Part shown: positions 21,593 through 33,230 of the stretch, in pieces
How the letters are laid out: every line of letters begins with the position of its first letter
Numbering within the stretch: the stretch's first letter is position 1
Assembly: GCF_037975245.1 (NCBI RefSeq)
Contig: NC_092577.1
Location: 35,954,898-36,018,897, forward strand
DNA from: Apostichopus japonicus
Taxonomy: Eukaryota > Echinodermata > Holothuroidea > Aspidochirotida > Stichopodidae
Direction: 5' to 3'
DNA length: 64,000 nt
Notes under the pieces: generated by a model
The model's input: only the letters and a program-made list of their open reading frames with translations
Database searches by the model: none
What the model was told of the DNA's origin: nothing
Position numbers and translations under genes: made by a program

Positions 21593-23859
21593 CTACAAAG
21601 CAGGATGACTCAAAGTAATTCTTCCGAATTGAGCTTCCATATTAATTATATTAATTGTATTTGAGCTGACAATAGCAACCGTTTCGCTTGTTTTAATAAA
21701 ATTATAAATCGTTCGAAGAAAATCATTTCAATCAACAGGGAAAGTTGAGGTATAGACTTGGTGTGGGGTTCATTTTATGTGTTGACTGTAATGTTTTCAT
21801 AATATACGCCAAGAGTATGACAGTATAAGGGAAAAAACTGTTTTTTTTTTCTTTCTTCCATTGCAGTAAAACGGACCAATAATTGTTTGTTATCCTGTTT
21901 AATGAGTCGGTCTTAAGAGTGGTCTTGCTCTGCAGTATTTTTGGAAGCTTTGTTGTAGAAATGTTGCTGTAACTAAGACATTTACATTCGTTCTGTGACA
22001 TTGCGTTGTACCCATATTAGATGCTAAATATGCTTAAAATTGTCACATTTGTCTGGCATATTGGAAGGCATCAGTATGTTTTTCCATTTAAAATCTCTTC
22101 AACCTACTGGTATTTGTAATACATGTTTTTACTATCATAAAGTAGATTGGTGTCGTTTGAAGTAGACAAACTGTGTGTGGCGAAGCGTTAAATATTGCAA
22201 AGTAATGTTACTGTTTTCTTTTGATGAAATGATTTCTACTTTTACTAGAAAATAGACAAAGATTTGTGGAGTATATCTAGTGTCATAATGTGTGTGTTGC
22301 TTCTATGGTGTTTTTAACCAAAGTTAACCTTTAAAATTAAAAGTACTTAGATTGTCACAATTCTTCATAAACATGAGTTTCATGGGGCTCAGGTTAATTG
22401 CTCTATTGTTTTTAACAGTTATATTTCCAATAGAAATCAATTTTTATTTTATCACTAAGGTAAACACCAGTCAGAGGCGTCAATCCCAATTGAAAAACGG
22501 GGCACATAAACGACTCAGTATGGATAAAACTAAAAGAGTGTGCTTTTGTCGGGTGGGATCCAGGGGTCCATCTTACGGCCACTGATGGGGTCCAGGGGCA
22601 AAGCCCCAGCGGAGGCCATGGGGTGGACTCAAATCTAGAAATCTTCAACTTTACTTCTTTTTGTTAGCTGAAATTGATATTTCAGTCATAAACATATTTA
22701 ACCTAAAGTCACAACTGACAAGTGATTAGTAAAAAACTTATGTATTTACCATTGTGGTGTAACTTTGAGCCTTGAACATGATTAATAAAATTAAAGATAA
22801 AACCCCAAACAGACACATTCTTAAACTTTGTACACAATAATAAAGTCATCTTGTTATACATATGTTATACAAGCACATATATGGTGTCATAAGTAGAGTT
22901 TAAGAGTACTATTGGGTATCTGAGCACATTCACTTTATCGGAAACATAGAAACCTATAAAATATCAGGGATGAGCAGATGAGAATGAAACATACAATAAC
23001 AATGATCTCATAGTGCAATGTTTGGGCTCCTTTTATGAGATACACGAGTCATTATGAGCCTAACAGTCATGAATGTTCCGGTGCTGACCAAAGCTACTGT
23101 TAGACAATGTCCAGGCGAACTAGCAAGATACGCGCCTGGTTTGTACAAATAATCTGTTACCAAATGACAAGAAAACTACCTCCAGAATTTTCCGTTCTCA
23201 ATTTTTGAAGTTTAAGGTATTGGATCCTTCTATTCAAAGTATCGATTTTTATGGTACCTCTTTTTCTCATGTTGTTAGACTCCCAGGTGTTGTTATTCCA
23301 GTCGGTGTGGTTAAATTATGTATCAAGATAATGTCAAAAAACAGGTATTATTACACGTCTTCGTGTTATTCGCCTAAATAAATTTTAGTTCCTTTCATAA
23401 CATACATACTCTCTTTTTTCTTTCTTATTGTACAATCATTTGTGACAGCACTTACTGCTCTAGAATTAAACTGTTATTCGTTTAATAGAATCGAAACTTT
23501 AAAATTTAACTTCGTTTTTTCATTCGGCACCTTCATTTGCCTCTTCCTATGACATCCACCACTATTAAGGGTTTTTTTTTATGTTTCATCGGATATATGC
23601 CTCCATTGTTTCAATCATTATTCCAGTTTCGACGGGCTACACACTCTTGTTGTACTCCTTTCGCGCAACAATCCTTCTATGCTCTCCTAAAGGATCACAA
23701 CATACGCTATGCAAAATTCAAAGGCAGCTTCCTTTTTCTATTCTCTCTTCTCTTTTCCTTGCAATTATGTCTTTGCTTGTCCGGTTTAGAATGAACAAAT
23801 TATTGTGTGATGATGTTCAGGGAAAAGAAAGACAAACAGACTAATAACTCCGAATTACA
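21593..23859. other. Gene-free stretch between GTPase exon 1 and the next repeat
   Basis: Possible further 5' exons of the GTPase gene would lie here, but I cannot identify one. A GC-rich repeat fragment (GGGGTCCAGGGGCAAAGCCCC-type palindrome) occurs at ~22548-22630. The plus-strand frames at 23537-23844 have no recognisable domain. Confidence 0.4.
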
Positions 23860-24030
23860 ATAAATAACAGAAAATGTTACAAAATCCGAAGTTATGTGAC
23901 ATTTAAGCAAAGACAAGATTTTTAGTTCGTTCTTCTAATGTTGTTGTTTCATGTTACTCTATATAGTAACTAACTGCTCCGATTATGCCTTAATTTGTAG
24001 AAGTTGTTGGGTGGGGAGGGGGGTACGTGA
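23860..24030. repeat. Dispersed repeat related to 33.23-33.60 kb (empty-site paralogue)
   Basis: GTGACATTTAAGC, TTTCATGTTACTCT, then AACTGCTCC and CCTTAATTTGTA followed by a G-run match 33.29-33.60 kb. Here the sequence runs straight through the point where the 33-kb copy carries the U2-headed insert. It is therefore a natural empty site. Confidence 0.7.
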
Positions 24031-24534
24031 CACATATCACATAGCAAATCGCTCCTACCACTCTATCATTACACGATATCAACGGCTGCTCTCTTAAAAT
24101 GATAGACTGAAGAATTCAGTCTTCTTTGAGACTGAAATTTTTTTCAGTGTTATACACTGAGTTTAGACTGAGAAACACTCTACTTAGACTGTATTATCAG
24201 TTACACCGTTCAGTCGCTGTTTTGGACTGACTGTATTAACCAATCAGCTAATCACATGTGGCATGGCATCTTACCATTTTCAGTCTCTGTATTCCACTGA
24301 AAAATGTATCCAATCAGAGAACAGAAATGCGCCTACGTCATCCGAAAACTTGCAAATACGCAGCACAAAAAACAAGTGACAACCAGCGCTACAACTTGTG
24401 TACATATATACTACTATATTCTTCGCTTAGCCAGGTACTCGCTGTACTGTACGTACGCACGCCGTACACACAGCTAGGCATGAACGAGACAGACGACCGT
24501 ATGTCTAAGCTAGAGTAAAGGTTATAAATTAGCA

Positions 24535-24606
24535 ATGGCTGAGTCTTTAAGAACTTTTCTTACAAATAAAGGTTTCCACGAAGTGAAAACAGTTTTCGAG
24601 GGAAAG
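24535..24606 (+). CDS. First coding exon of an unrecognised gene inside the TIR element
   Basis: ATG at 24535 in AGCAATGGCTG context opens MAESLRTFLTNKGFHEVKTV then FEGK. It ends exactly at AAG|GTATGTATG, a strong donor, in phase 0. The sequence resembles the start of a small helical (SAM-like) domain, but that is only an impression. The upstream ~200 bp are GC-richer than the surroundings (GTACGTACGCACGCCGTACAC at ~24448) and could be a promoter. The only phase-compatible candidate continuation I see is at 25992. It may be a captured host gene or the element's own gene. Confidence 0.5.
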
Positions 24607-24765
24607 GTATGTATGTTTTTTGTTGTTTTCCAATTAATATAGAATAAAAGCTTGGCAGTTCGTAACGTTAGTTATTCTAGGCTTGTGCGCGAGGTAGGCC
24701 TAGCTAGGCTGTACCATAGCAAATAGGGCCTAGGCTGTTGTTATAATTGGTGGGGCCTATTAACA

Positions 24766-24943
24766 CGATCGTCGGCGAATAAGCACGCCGGTCCTGCATA
24801 TGTACCCGATCGTCGGGCAAATCAGCCCGCCTATCCTGCATATGTACCCGATCGTCGGGCAAATCAGCCCGCCTGCCCTGCATATGTACCCGATCGTCGG
24901 GCGAATAAGCACGCTTGTCCTGCAATATGTACTCGATCGTCCC
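24766..24943. repeat. 42-bp tandem array (four units) with CGATCG core
   Basis: Units start CGATCGTCGGGC and end CCTGCATATGTACC. The first and fourth variants have GAATAAGCACGC, the middle two AAATCAGCCCGC. A 42-bp unit is 14 codons, so the minus strand is open throughout as a repeated DDRVHMQ.RRA pattern. I treat this as a by-product. A second, shorter array of the same units is at 25109-25212. Confidence 0.9.
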
Positions 24944-25371
24944 AAAATGAATCTAGCCTAGGCTAGGTTAACCTCATAACAAATACTTGGACATAATAAT
25001 GCTCAAGAAATTGCAAAACAAAGGACTATTATGCATAGATTGTAAGCACCCTTAATTATTTGAAAAATGTAGTGACTGCTACAGCCATTACAGCATGAAG
25101 CTCTCACGGTACCAGATCGTCGGGCAAATTAGCCCGCCTATCCTGCATATGAACCCAATCGTCGGGCGAATAAGCACGCTTGTCAGGACTGCAATATGTA
25201 CTCGATCGTCCCAAATGAATCTAGGCTAGGTTAACCTCATAACAAAACTTGAACATAACAATGCTGAAGAAATTGCAAAACACAGTACTATTATGCATAG
25301 ATTGTAAGCACCCTTAATTATTTGAAAAAATATAGTTACTGCTACAGCCATTACAGCATGAAGCTATCACG
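24922..25371. repeat. ~269-bp tandem duplication containing the second CGATCG array
   Basis: CAATATGTACTCGATCGTCC, CTAGGCTAGGTTAACCTCAT, GCATAGATTGTAAGCACCC and CTACAGCCATTACAGCATGA occur in the same order in 24922-25107 and 25191-25371. The 42-bp array was therefore amplified together with its right flank. Confidence 0.85.
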
Positions 25372-25991
25372 ATTCTGTTAAACAATTACCATTGTATTTA
25401 AATCATGTGGAAACTGGAAAAGAATTGGTATGCTTTTGCTATTTTATTAAACATATAGTGGGCCATCAGTCTTTACTATAAGATTTTACAGTAATATTAC
25501 CATTCACTAATCTTATGAAATCAGTTTCTTTTACAAGCAGATAGACATATTAGTGAAATCAGTAGGCTAAAATGTAAATCATATTCCTTGTTCACTGGTT
25601 TTCTATGCTGATGAAATGGAATCAGGAGATGTCATGAACAATTTATCCTTAAAAAGAGAAATTTCTGAAAACAACTAACAACAAACCTTGCTTGGTAACC
25701 ATGTACCTGCCAAAATCAACATGATAACCCATAAATGTTAGGTTGAATTTGAATCCACCTTCACATAACACATCTCACCCACCATGGATGACATATTGCT
25801 GCCTATCATGAATTGATATATCTCCTTCGTACAATGCCAGTCATGTTCTTCTTTCTCCATTCTCTCCTAAATATTATTCTAGTCTAGTCCACATCGAACT
25901 CTACCTCTCAACATATCTTTTTTTAAGAATGTTTTGATTCATACCATATTGCTTGTCCTTTATCACATTTATTTTTATCTTCACCAAACAG

Positions 25992-26138
25992 GAGGGCACA
26001 GATATTGAGAGCGCAGCACAGGGCAGACAAGGACAATATTGGCAGCCTTTCATCCTATCTCTCGGACCAGAATTGAACCCCAAACAATTCTTCATTGTGG
26101 CAGATAAACTGGCCATTCCAACAGGGAGAGAGGCGTAG
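25992..26138 (+). CDS. Possible terminal exon (or a minus-strand SINE fragment)
   Basis: A pyrimidine-rich tract and ACCAAACAG precede GAGGGCACAG. The following 48 codons (EGTDIESAAQGRQGQYWQPF, then ILSLGPELNPKQFFIVADK, then LAIPTGREA) end in TAG. Phase 0 matches the exon ending at 24606. The alternative is that the minus strand holds a B-box-like GGTTCAATTCT with a TGGCCAG motif 36 bp upstream, as in tRNA-derived SINEs. The open frame could then be fortuitous. I rate the two readings about equally. Confidence 0.35.
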   Translation, partial: EGTDIESAAQGRQGQYWQPFILSLGPELNPKQFFIVADKLAIPTGREA

Positions 26139-27885
26139 AACATACATTTAACATAGACTATACACCCCCTCTACAACACTAGTTTTGTGAGTTCCATGCT
26201 TCCATGGTGTATGGAATTTTGCAACCAACAGAAGTGAAGTCTCTAGTCCGTATCCTTGCCACATCAATAAGGGCAGTCAGCATGGAGTAATTTCAAGGAG
26301 TGAATGTTACATTTTATTGCTCTGTAGGCCGGAACCCCGTCTGTCAGCGTGGAGTAACTTTAAAAGGGTGTGAAGACTCGCGCAAAAAGAACGTCTAATG
26401 CCGGTAATCTGACCTAGTTTCAAATGAGGTGTGACAGAAGTGTTAGACACTGCCATGGATCCCAGAAAATACAAACACAGCTTGCTACCGTCGGTAATTA
26501 GACACTAGTGTACAGTCAGTACATACAGCTGCGGTCAATACCCACATCACAGTGTATAAACGATACAGCGATGAACATCTCAGGTTCAGCTAAAGATATC
26601 AAGGTATCACGTTTCATTACTGTCTGTCTTTGTTAGCGACACGAACAAACATCACTTGCAAGCAACAGAAAGTTAACTTTTTCAGATGGCTGCATGCTGT
26701 TTGGGACAAGTCTTCAATACCTTTAAGGAGTAACTAACACATACCCTAAAATGTTAAATTGATTACCCAGAGTTTACCAACAGTTTTATATGAATAGGGC
26801 TCCAGAAATAAATATTTCATTGATTTTTGGTTGTCAAAAATGTTTTTTAATGATACTGATCTAATTATGAATGTAATTAAACAAACACCTAGTTGCCAAA
26901 AAAACTTTGTTGTATGATTTTTCGAGCATGTTATTTTAATGTTTACTTTAATGTTCCCACATTTCACTGCACTCACTATGTTGAAGGTTTATTTAATTAA
27001 GCAATTAATTAAGCTAATATTATTTATTATGCACAATATTCCATAACTTGTGCCATGAAAAGCAAGTAACCTGATTATTATAAATTCAGTAACTGTAGAA
27101 AATTCCATTTGAGAATATCCTTTCCTCATTATTTTTTAGTCGACTTTGAGTCACATTTTTTTTTCAGCTTGAGCCCGACATTAAATGATTCACGTCAGAT
27201 AATTTACAAAACTTCAAAGTTTGATTGAAATCCCAATCAAAATCACTATACATGATTACTATCAGAAAGTTAAGAAATAATTGAGGGTGGTATAATAGTC
27301 ACATGTGCTGTTTTTGCATACAAATTTGCTTTATATGAATGCCATATCATGAAATTGTGAATGCAGTATATAATAATTCATGTTTATCTAATAGCCATTA
27401 TGAAGTTAGTGCCATTCTGTCAACTGCTTGTAATATGTTGTTTTGTGTGTGCTGGATAATGACTTTCAGCAATCGCCAATCTATATCATTGAAACACAAA
27501 GTATTTAAATGTTGACGGCACTGATATATAGTTTAACCATTCCTAATATTTTATAAATAACCTTCTGAAAATTTGTCATATGTTTTCCCCATTTTGAAAT
27601 CATTCTAAGAAATTGTTGCTACTATACATTAATGATTTACAACTGGAAAAAAAGGCAATGTACCAGATCCATTGTACTATCTTCGTGTTTCCATCCTATC
27701 CCTTTTGTAAAGGTAGGATCGTATAGTTACTATATCCTTTACAGCGGAAAAGTTAAAGTTCAGTGAGATCGGGAGATGGGATCAGCTGGGTATATAACGA
27801 CTCAATTTACAGCTGTGTTGTCAATGAATTCCAGGGTATTACCACCTGGTGGTAATATACAAAGAATTTAAAGTGCTTTCTGTTG
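26139..27885. other. Interior of the TIR element, no gene recognised
   Basis: AT-rich sequence. The stretch 26300-26620 is more GC-balanced and could be a decayed repeat. A near-perfect hairpin, GTATTACCACC/GGTGGTAATA, lies at 27836-27857. Confidence 0.4.
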
Positions 27886-27988
27886 CAGTGGTGTTGCCAG
27901 ACATATGAATTTTGGTTGGTGTTATGTCTATTTGTGAATTCCCTCTTGGGGGAGGGGTTCCCCAGGCCACCCATTGGCGACACCACTG
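27886..27988. mobile_element. 103-bp hAT-like MITE
   Basis: Inverted termini CAGTGGTGTTGCCA and TTGGCGACACCACTG, with flanking octamers TTCTGTTG and ATCTGTTC agreeing at six of eight positions. It is too short to code and is nested in the larger TIR element. Confidence 0.65.
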
Positions 27989-28875
27989 ATCTGTTCTCAG
28001 CTCACCTAATCCTTTTTCAAAAAAATTAAAGAACATTTTAGATGGCCCAATTCAAGCAGAAATTTGACAGATTAATATTGAACTGAAAATATGTCACTGT
28101 TATGTAAAGCATCTTATTAATTTGAACGTTTGTTGGAAAGATAACATGTTGTGTTGAACATCCCTCAGAATATTGTAGTTTTGATTTCTGTTTTTTTTTT
28201 TTAATATGATAACGAAAATTCTATAAGAATATATTAGTGAGTTAGTGGAAATAAAATTACTGTTCAGTGGATATTGACAATTATATTTCTTGATGGAATA
28301 CCATTTTTAATGTACTTTGTGTGTGACTGTCACAACGATTTTCTGGTCTTTATAGCCTAACATGATTGGATGTGAAGGCGAAGTCACTCAATGAAGTAGC
28401 ACCTTTCAGTAAATTCCCCTGCATTAACAGATCATTGAATGTTGTCTTTGATGATGGCCTTAAATGCATCTATATTGAAGAATTCCAGCACCAAGCTAAC
28501 ACGGAGGATCAATAGAAAAGCTTGTTCAATCCAGGATTTGCAGTTTATAAGATTGACAGTATAGCTGTGATGTGTAATAATTCAGTCTAAAGGACCGACT
28601 GTTCAGTCTGATTTCAGTCTAATAGACTGAGCATATTCAATCTAATTAAGACTGGTGCTGCAATAAATCAGTCTAAACTGCTGACTGTTCAGTCTAAAGT
28701 GGTTTGATTTTCAGTCTATTAGACTGCAGAGTACTCAGTCTAATTAAGACTGACCTTCAGTCTTTACATTTCAGACTGAAATTCAGTCTAAGTAGTCTGA
28801 TCCCTTATCCCATCCATCATTAGACTGAAATTTCAGTCGATTAGACTGAAATTTCAGTCTCTCATTTTAAGAGAG

Positions 28876-29239
28876 TGGAGTTATATCTCTGCAAAGTTTG
28901 ATTAAAAAACGAAGTCCACTGTGGATATGTTGAACATTAATATCATCTCTGAAATATGAGCTTGACATTTGTCGATGCAGAGATCACATGGCCATGGTAT
29001 TCGTTGCATTGGCCAGTTAAGAATTAAGAAGTAAAGGTTGCAAATTTTGAAAAACTTCCCAAGGTTCTATTATATGAAATATAATAAGAATCGATTTCAA
29101 AGAGAATTCATTAACCATTAACTTAACAGAATTTTATTTATTCGGAATTCACTCTTAAAGATTTTAACTTTAAAGTTATATATTCACTTGTCACCGAGCC
29201 TTCACGTGTGACTCTAACAGGTATCACTCCTAGAATCAA
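28876..29239. other. Spacer between the TIR element and the R1 array
   Basis: No gene, RNA or repeat boundary that I can support. Confidence 0.4.
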
Positions 29240-30338
29240 CAACGCGCCATTTGTTATAATGTATTCATATATATATATATATAGTTACAAAGTGTTTCCT
29301 TCAGTTTATTAATGCTGTTTATTATTATTCTGAATAATAATAATAATAAAAATAGTATGCTAATAAACACAAAATGTAGTTAAGAGTTAATCAACGGTTC
29401 ACGGGGTTTATCACTGGATAATGCAGGGAAAAAAGTATAACTCAAACAATACACGCGGCCGTAGGCCGAGTGCATCAAACGATAGGGTTATATCGCCGTG
29501 AGTGCATTACGTTACGTTCATTGACTTGTACTACGGATACGTACTTAGTATAGTACACTATACATACTACGCCAATTATATAGTTACTTTCGTAAACACA
29601 AACATTTCTAGTACAATGGCTTCAATGACTTCAATTTTTATCAGACGTTTATTGTTGCTTTGCAACGTCCACTTCTTGAATACATTTTGTATTCTTGATC
29701 AGTAACATCATGCATGGACCTAGCAGTTAGACGTTACGTAAGTGTTAATATCGACGTCACAGTGTTCTGACAGTGGCTTGTCAACTACGGTGTATAACTG
29801 TCATTCGTTGTTTCGATCCCTTCAATCGCTGCTCTTAGGGTACTATTACTAACATTACGCATATTTGGCCTTGATGTCCGCTTAACGCAATATTATTAAT
29901 AACAAGTATACTTCAGGCTGAAACTTTTCTTTCTCAGAAATTTTGGCATAATAATTACCAAGTGGTGTTTACACAGAAGGGCTTGTATACCATATTTGAT
30001 CTGATTCGTTTGCTTCGAACTAGCTTAGGCAGATAGGTAGGATTGGTATCAAGCTTGCTGAGATACATTGTTTTCAACTTATTTTCATTCACCGGTGGGA
30101 ATACCGTGCAATTATCCTTAGGTTTGTGAACGATCAGCTGAGGAGCACATGCCAATCAGATTCGAGAAGTTTGAACAAGTATAAATGAGCAAAGAATAAG
30201 AATTGTCAGACATTGATTCGTGCTGTCGTTTAGCTGTTTAACATTATGAATACTTTTGAATGCTGATCGATGTGAAGAGTGAAGTAAATATCAAACTTAC
30301 CTGTAATGCTTTTATCGATGAGCGAGATTTTCCATTGC

Positions 30339-30450
30339 AGATACAGCCCGGATGTGAAAACTGGAAATATGGCGTTGTCTGATTCGAACCGTTTAATGGA
30401 AAATTCTTCGGCAAGTGGATTCTTATATGAGGATGCTTATCTGTGGTACT
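30339..30450 (+). other. Exon-like segment conserved among R1 copies
   Basis: TTCCATTGCAG precedes this segment and GTAC or GTAT follows ATCTGTG. The reading MALSDSNRLMENSSASGFLY then EDAYLWYFN is retained in the copies at ~1075 and ~32.7 kb with several substitutions and no stop. At ~32.7 kb the frame extends a further 21 codons. No family recognised. The retained frame may only reflect recent duplication. Confidence 0.25.
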
Positions 30451-32099
30451 TTAATTAGTTGCAGTGAGTTCCAATCAAATAGTCAGTTTTCTTCGTCAAC
30501 GCAACGTAAACTGCATGAATATTCAGATGATATTACCTATGGGAATAATATGTTTACTCAAACTAATATATACATAACCTTATAAGGATACCATTGCTGC
30601 TGCTTGGTCCTACAAATGCTATCAGCAAATCATATCCGTTGTTTGTAGCCAGCAATAAAGTTCAGATTACCTAATATGTGCATAAAATCATATTGAACAG
30701 TTGTTTTATTTTCGGTTTGGTGCCCGGAGATGACGTATTTGTAACAGCCAATCAGTGTGAACCAGGCTGATCGTCTGCCAGTGACAGTTTTATGTTTTTC
30801 GTTAGACTTTGGATTGCTGGGCATGTCGGTAGGCTACGTTTTCACTTCTTTATTAAACTACTTATTAATTTGTAAATAATGAAATTGAAAATAGAACAGC
30901 TAATGATGTCAAATCATTGTGTAAAGGAATATGTAGCTAATTAATACCTTATTTTTGTATTTTGGTCCATGGTTGGGCCGAGGTTTGGTGCCTGGAATCT
31001 TTATTAGGCAGGGAGGTCAAAAGTTTGCGGATCGCTGTTATAATGTATTCGTATCTATACGAAGTTATACTGCAAAGGGTTTCTTTTATGCAGTTACTTA
31101 ATGCTGTTTATTACGTTCCGAATATTATTAATACTTATATGCTCATAAACACAAAATGTACTTAATAGTTAATCAACGGTCCACGACGTTTATCACTAGA
31201 TAATGCAAGAACAGTGATATAACTCAGCCGTAGGGCGAGTGCATCCAGCGATAGGGTTATACCTCTGTGAGTGCATTACGTAACGGTTATTGGCCTTAAC
31301 TACGGATGCATACTTAGTACACTATATATTACACCAGGATTTCCCTACTATATCCCCCCCCCCCACACGAACTCCCTGTGGATGTCAGAGTTGTCCACGA
31401 ACCCCCAACTTTTCGAGACACGATCTGAGTCATTATTATACTATAATGCTTCGTAAAAGATCAAGTTCATAGTATAATATTGTAATGGGAAAAAAGAGTT
31501 TGTCGATAGGTACGACTTTTGATCATTACTAGATTATATGATATATCAGATTTTAGTTCAACAAAAAGTACTCTAGTTTTGACTTTCAGAAACGTCTCAC
31601 GAACCTCCTGGGATGGACTCACGCACCCTCTGGGGGTTCGTGCACCCCAGTTAGGGAACCCCTGTACTACACTGTGCTATATAGTTACACACTTCCGTCA
31701 AGAAAGTAAACAACTTTTGAAGTACAATGGATTCATTGTCTTCAACTATTTGAACCAGGACAAGAAGCATTACTTCTTTTGGAGAATGACGTTTACTGTT
31801 GCTTGAAACGTCCATTTCTTATATACATTTTGTATTCCTGATCATTTACGGCATGCCTAGACCTAGCAGTTAGACATTACTTAAGTGTTGTTATCCACAG
31901 TGTTCTGACATTGGCTAGACAACTGGGGCGTAGAAGTGTCTTTCGTCGATCCAATTCCTTGAATCGCTGCTCTAAGAACATTTGAACAGTGCTTCGTTTG
32001 TTGATTTGAAGCCTCCAATAACATTTGACACTATTACTAACATTACACTTTATGGGGTCTCGATGTCCGCTTAACGCAATATTATTAATATCATTAATC

Positions 32100-32536
32100 A
32101 TAATAAATAATAATAATAACTAAGATTTATGATGCGCTAATTATAAACAAAATAGTTGTCAAAAGCGCCGTACATATATAGTTTGAATAGAAAGAAAAGC
32201 AAAAGCAATAATGCAACAATGAAAAATAATTACAAATCAAATTGAAAAATGTTTAGCATAGAGGAAGGTTTTTAGTTTAGATTTGAAAAGTGATTTAATA
32301 GGTATACATTTTAAATGGTTTGGGAGGAAATTCCACAATTTGGGACCAGAAACTGAAAAAGCACCTTTCGCATAGGTAACCCCATTGGTTCTAGGTACTA
32401 GGAGGGTAATGAATTTTGACTGACGGGTGGCACGCTTGTATTGTTTTACTAAGAGAAGTTCGGTAAGGTATTTTGGAGATAACAATTGTGGATTAAAATA
32501 AGGACACGGCAAGTCAGATTTGAGAAGTTTGAGCAA
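32100..32536 (-). mobile_element. L2/CR1-like LINE 3' end (RT C-terminus and tail)
   Basis: The minus-strand frame ending at 32237 reads YLTELLLVKQY, LLVPRTNGVTYAKGAFSVSG and PKLWNFLPNHLK then SLFKSKLKTFLY, the signature C-terminus of CR1/L2-type ORF2. Past the stop are a GGCGCTTTTGAC motif and an AGTTATTATTATTATT tail, a common 3' end of this clade. It is inserted in R1 unit 2 and 5'-truncated. Confidence 0.85.
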
Positions 32537-32789
32537 GTATAATTGAATAAGAAATAAAACTTGTCAGACATTGATTCGTGCTGTCGTTTAGCTGTTTAAC
32601 ATTATGAATATTTTTGAATTTTGATAAAGAGTGAAGTAAATGTCAAACTTACCTGTAATGCTTTTATCGATGAGCGAGATCTTCCATTGCAGATACAGCC
32701 AGGATGTAAAAGCTATGTGGAGTTGTCTGATTCGAACCGTCCAATGGCAAATTCTTCGGCAAGTGGATTCTTATATGAGGATCCTTATC

Positions 32790-33100
32790 TGTGGTATTTT
32801 AATTGGTTGCAGGAAGTTCCGAACCCTAAATGGGCAGTTCCTTTGTCCAACACAACTTAAACTACATGAATATTCATATGTTATTAGCTATGGGAATATT
32901 GTGTTTGTTCAAAGTGGTATGCAAAACCTTATTAGGATATTTTTCTGTGGTATTTGAATTGGTTGCAGTGAGTCCCGAAGCCTATATGGGCAGTTCCTTT
33001 GTCCAACACAACTTAAACTGCGTGGATATTCATATGTTATTCGCTGTGGGAAGAATGTGTTTATCAATGTGGTATACATAACCTTATTTAGATAACGATG
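32790..33100. repeat. ~155-bp tandem duplication within R1 unit 2
   Basis: TCTGTGGTATTTTAATTGG...GGGCAGTTCCTTTGTCCAAC...ATTCATATGTTATTMGCT is present twice, from ~32788 and ~32942. Other R1 copies have it once. Confidence 0.8.
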
Positions 33101-33230
33101 CTGTAATTGGTTTCTACATATGCGATCAGCAAATCCTTTCAGTTGCCAACAAAAATCCAGATTAACTCATATGTGCATAATATATTATGCAGTGAAACTT
33201 AAACGTCATCAGTAATTACTACCTACAAGA

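Larger units (their letters stand above)
24089..28875. mobile_element. 4.8-kb TIR element with AGACTGAA palindrome clusters, family unknown
   Basis: The left end CTCTCTTAAAATGA (24089-24102) is matched by the exact inverse TCATTTTAAGAGAG at 28862-28875. Both ends continue into AGACTGAA/TTCAGTCT motifs. The left cluster runs to ~24300 and the right cluster, with many copies, from ~28580 to 28861. The dense subterminal motifs look like transposase binding sites. No transposase is recognisable inside. The interior has a first-exon-like sequence at 24535, a CGATCG-rich tandem array, a possible second exon at 25992 and a small hAT-like MITE at 27886. No clear target duplication is visible beyond a shared TG. 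Confidence 0.7.
29240..33190. repeat. Tandem array of R1 repeat units (two long units)
   Basis: Unit 1 (~29.24-31.03 kb) and unit 2 (~31.03-33.19 kb) share the same sequence of landmarks: GTTATAATGTATTC, TTAATCAACGGTYCACG, a GCCGTAGGSCGAGTGCATC motif, GATAGGGTTATA and GTGAGTGCATTACG. The CATGGACCTAGCAGTTAGAC-type block and the MALSDSNRLMENSSASGFLY-type reading follow. Unit 2 is longer because of a LINE tail at 32.1-32.53 kb and an internal ~155-bp duplication at ~32.79-33.10 kb. The 1-1620 segment is a third copy. Confidence 0.75.

Noticed and set aside
24766-24943. CRISPR-like array
   Set aside because: Units are contiguous without unique spacers and the genome is eukaryotic.
24704-24945. 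Minus-strand repeated DDRVHMQ.RRA peptide
   Set aside because: A 42-bp tandem repeat keeps one frame open automatically; no start context or splice support.
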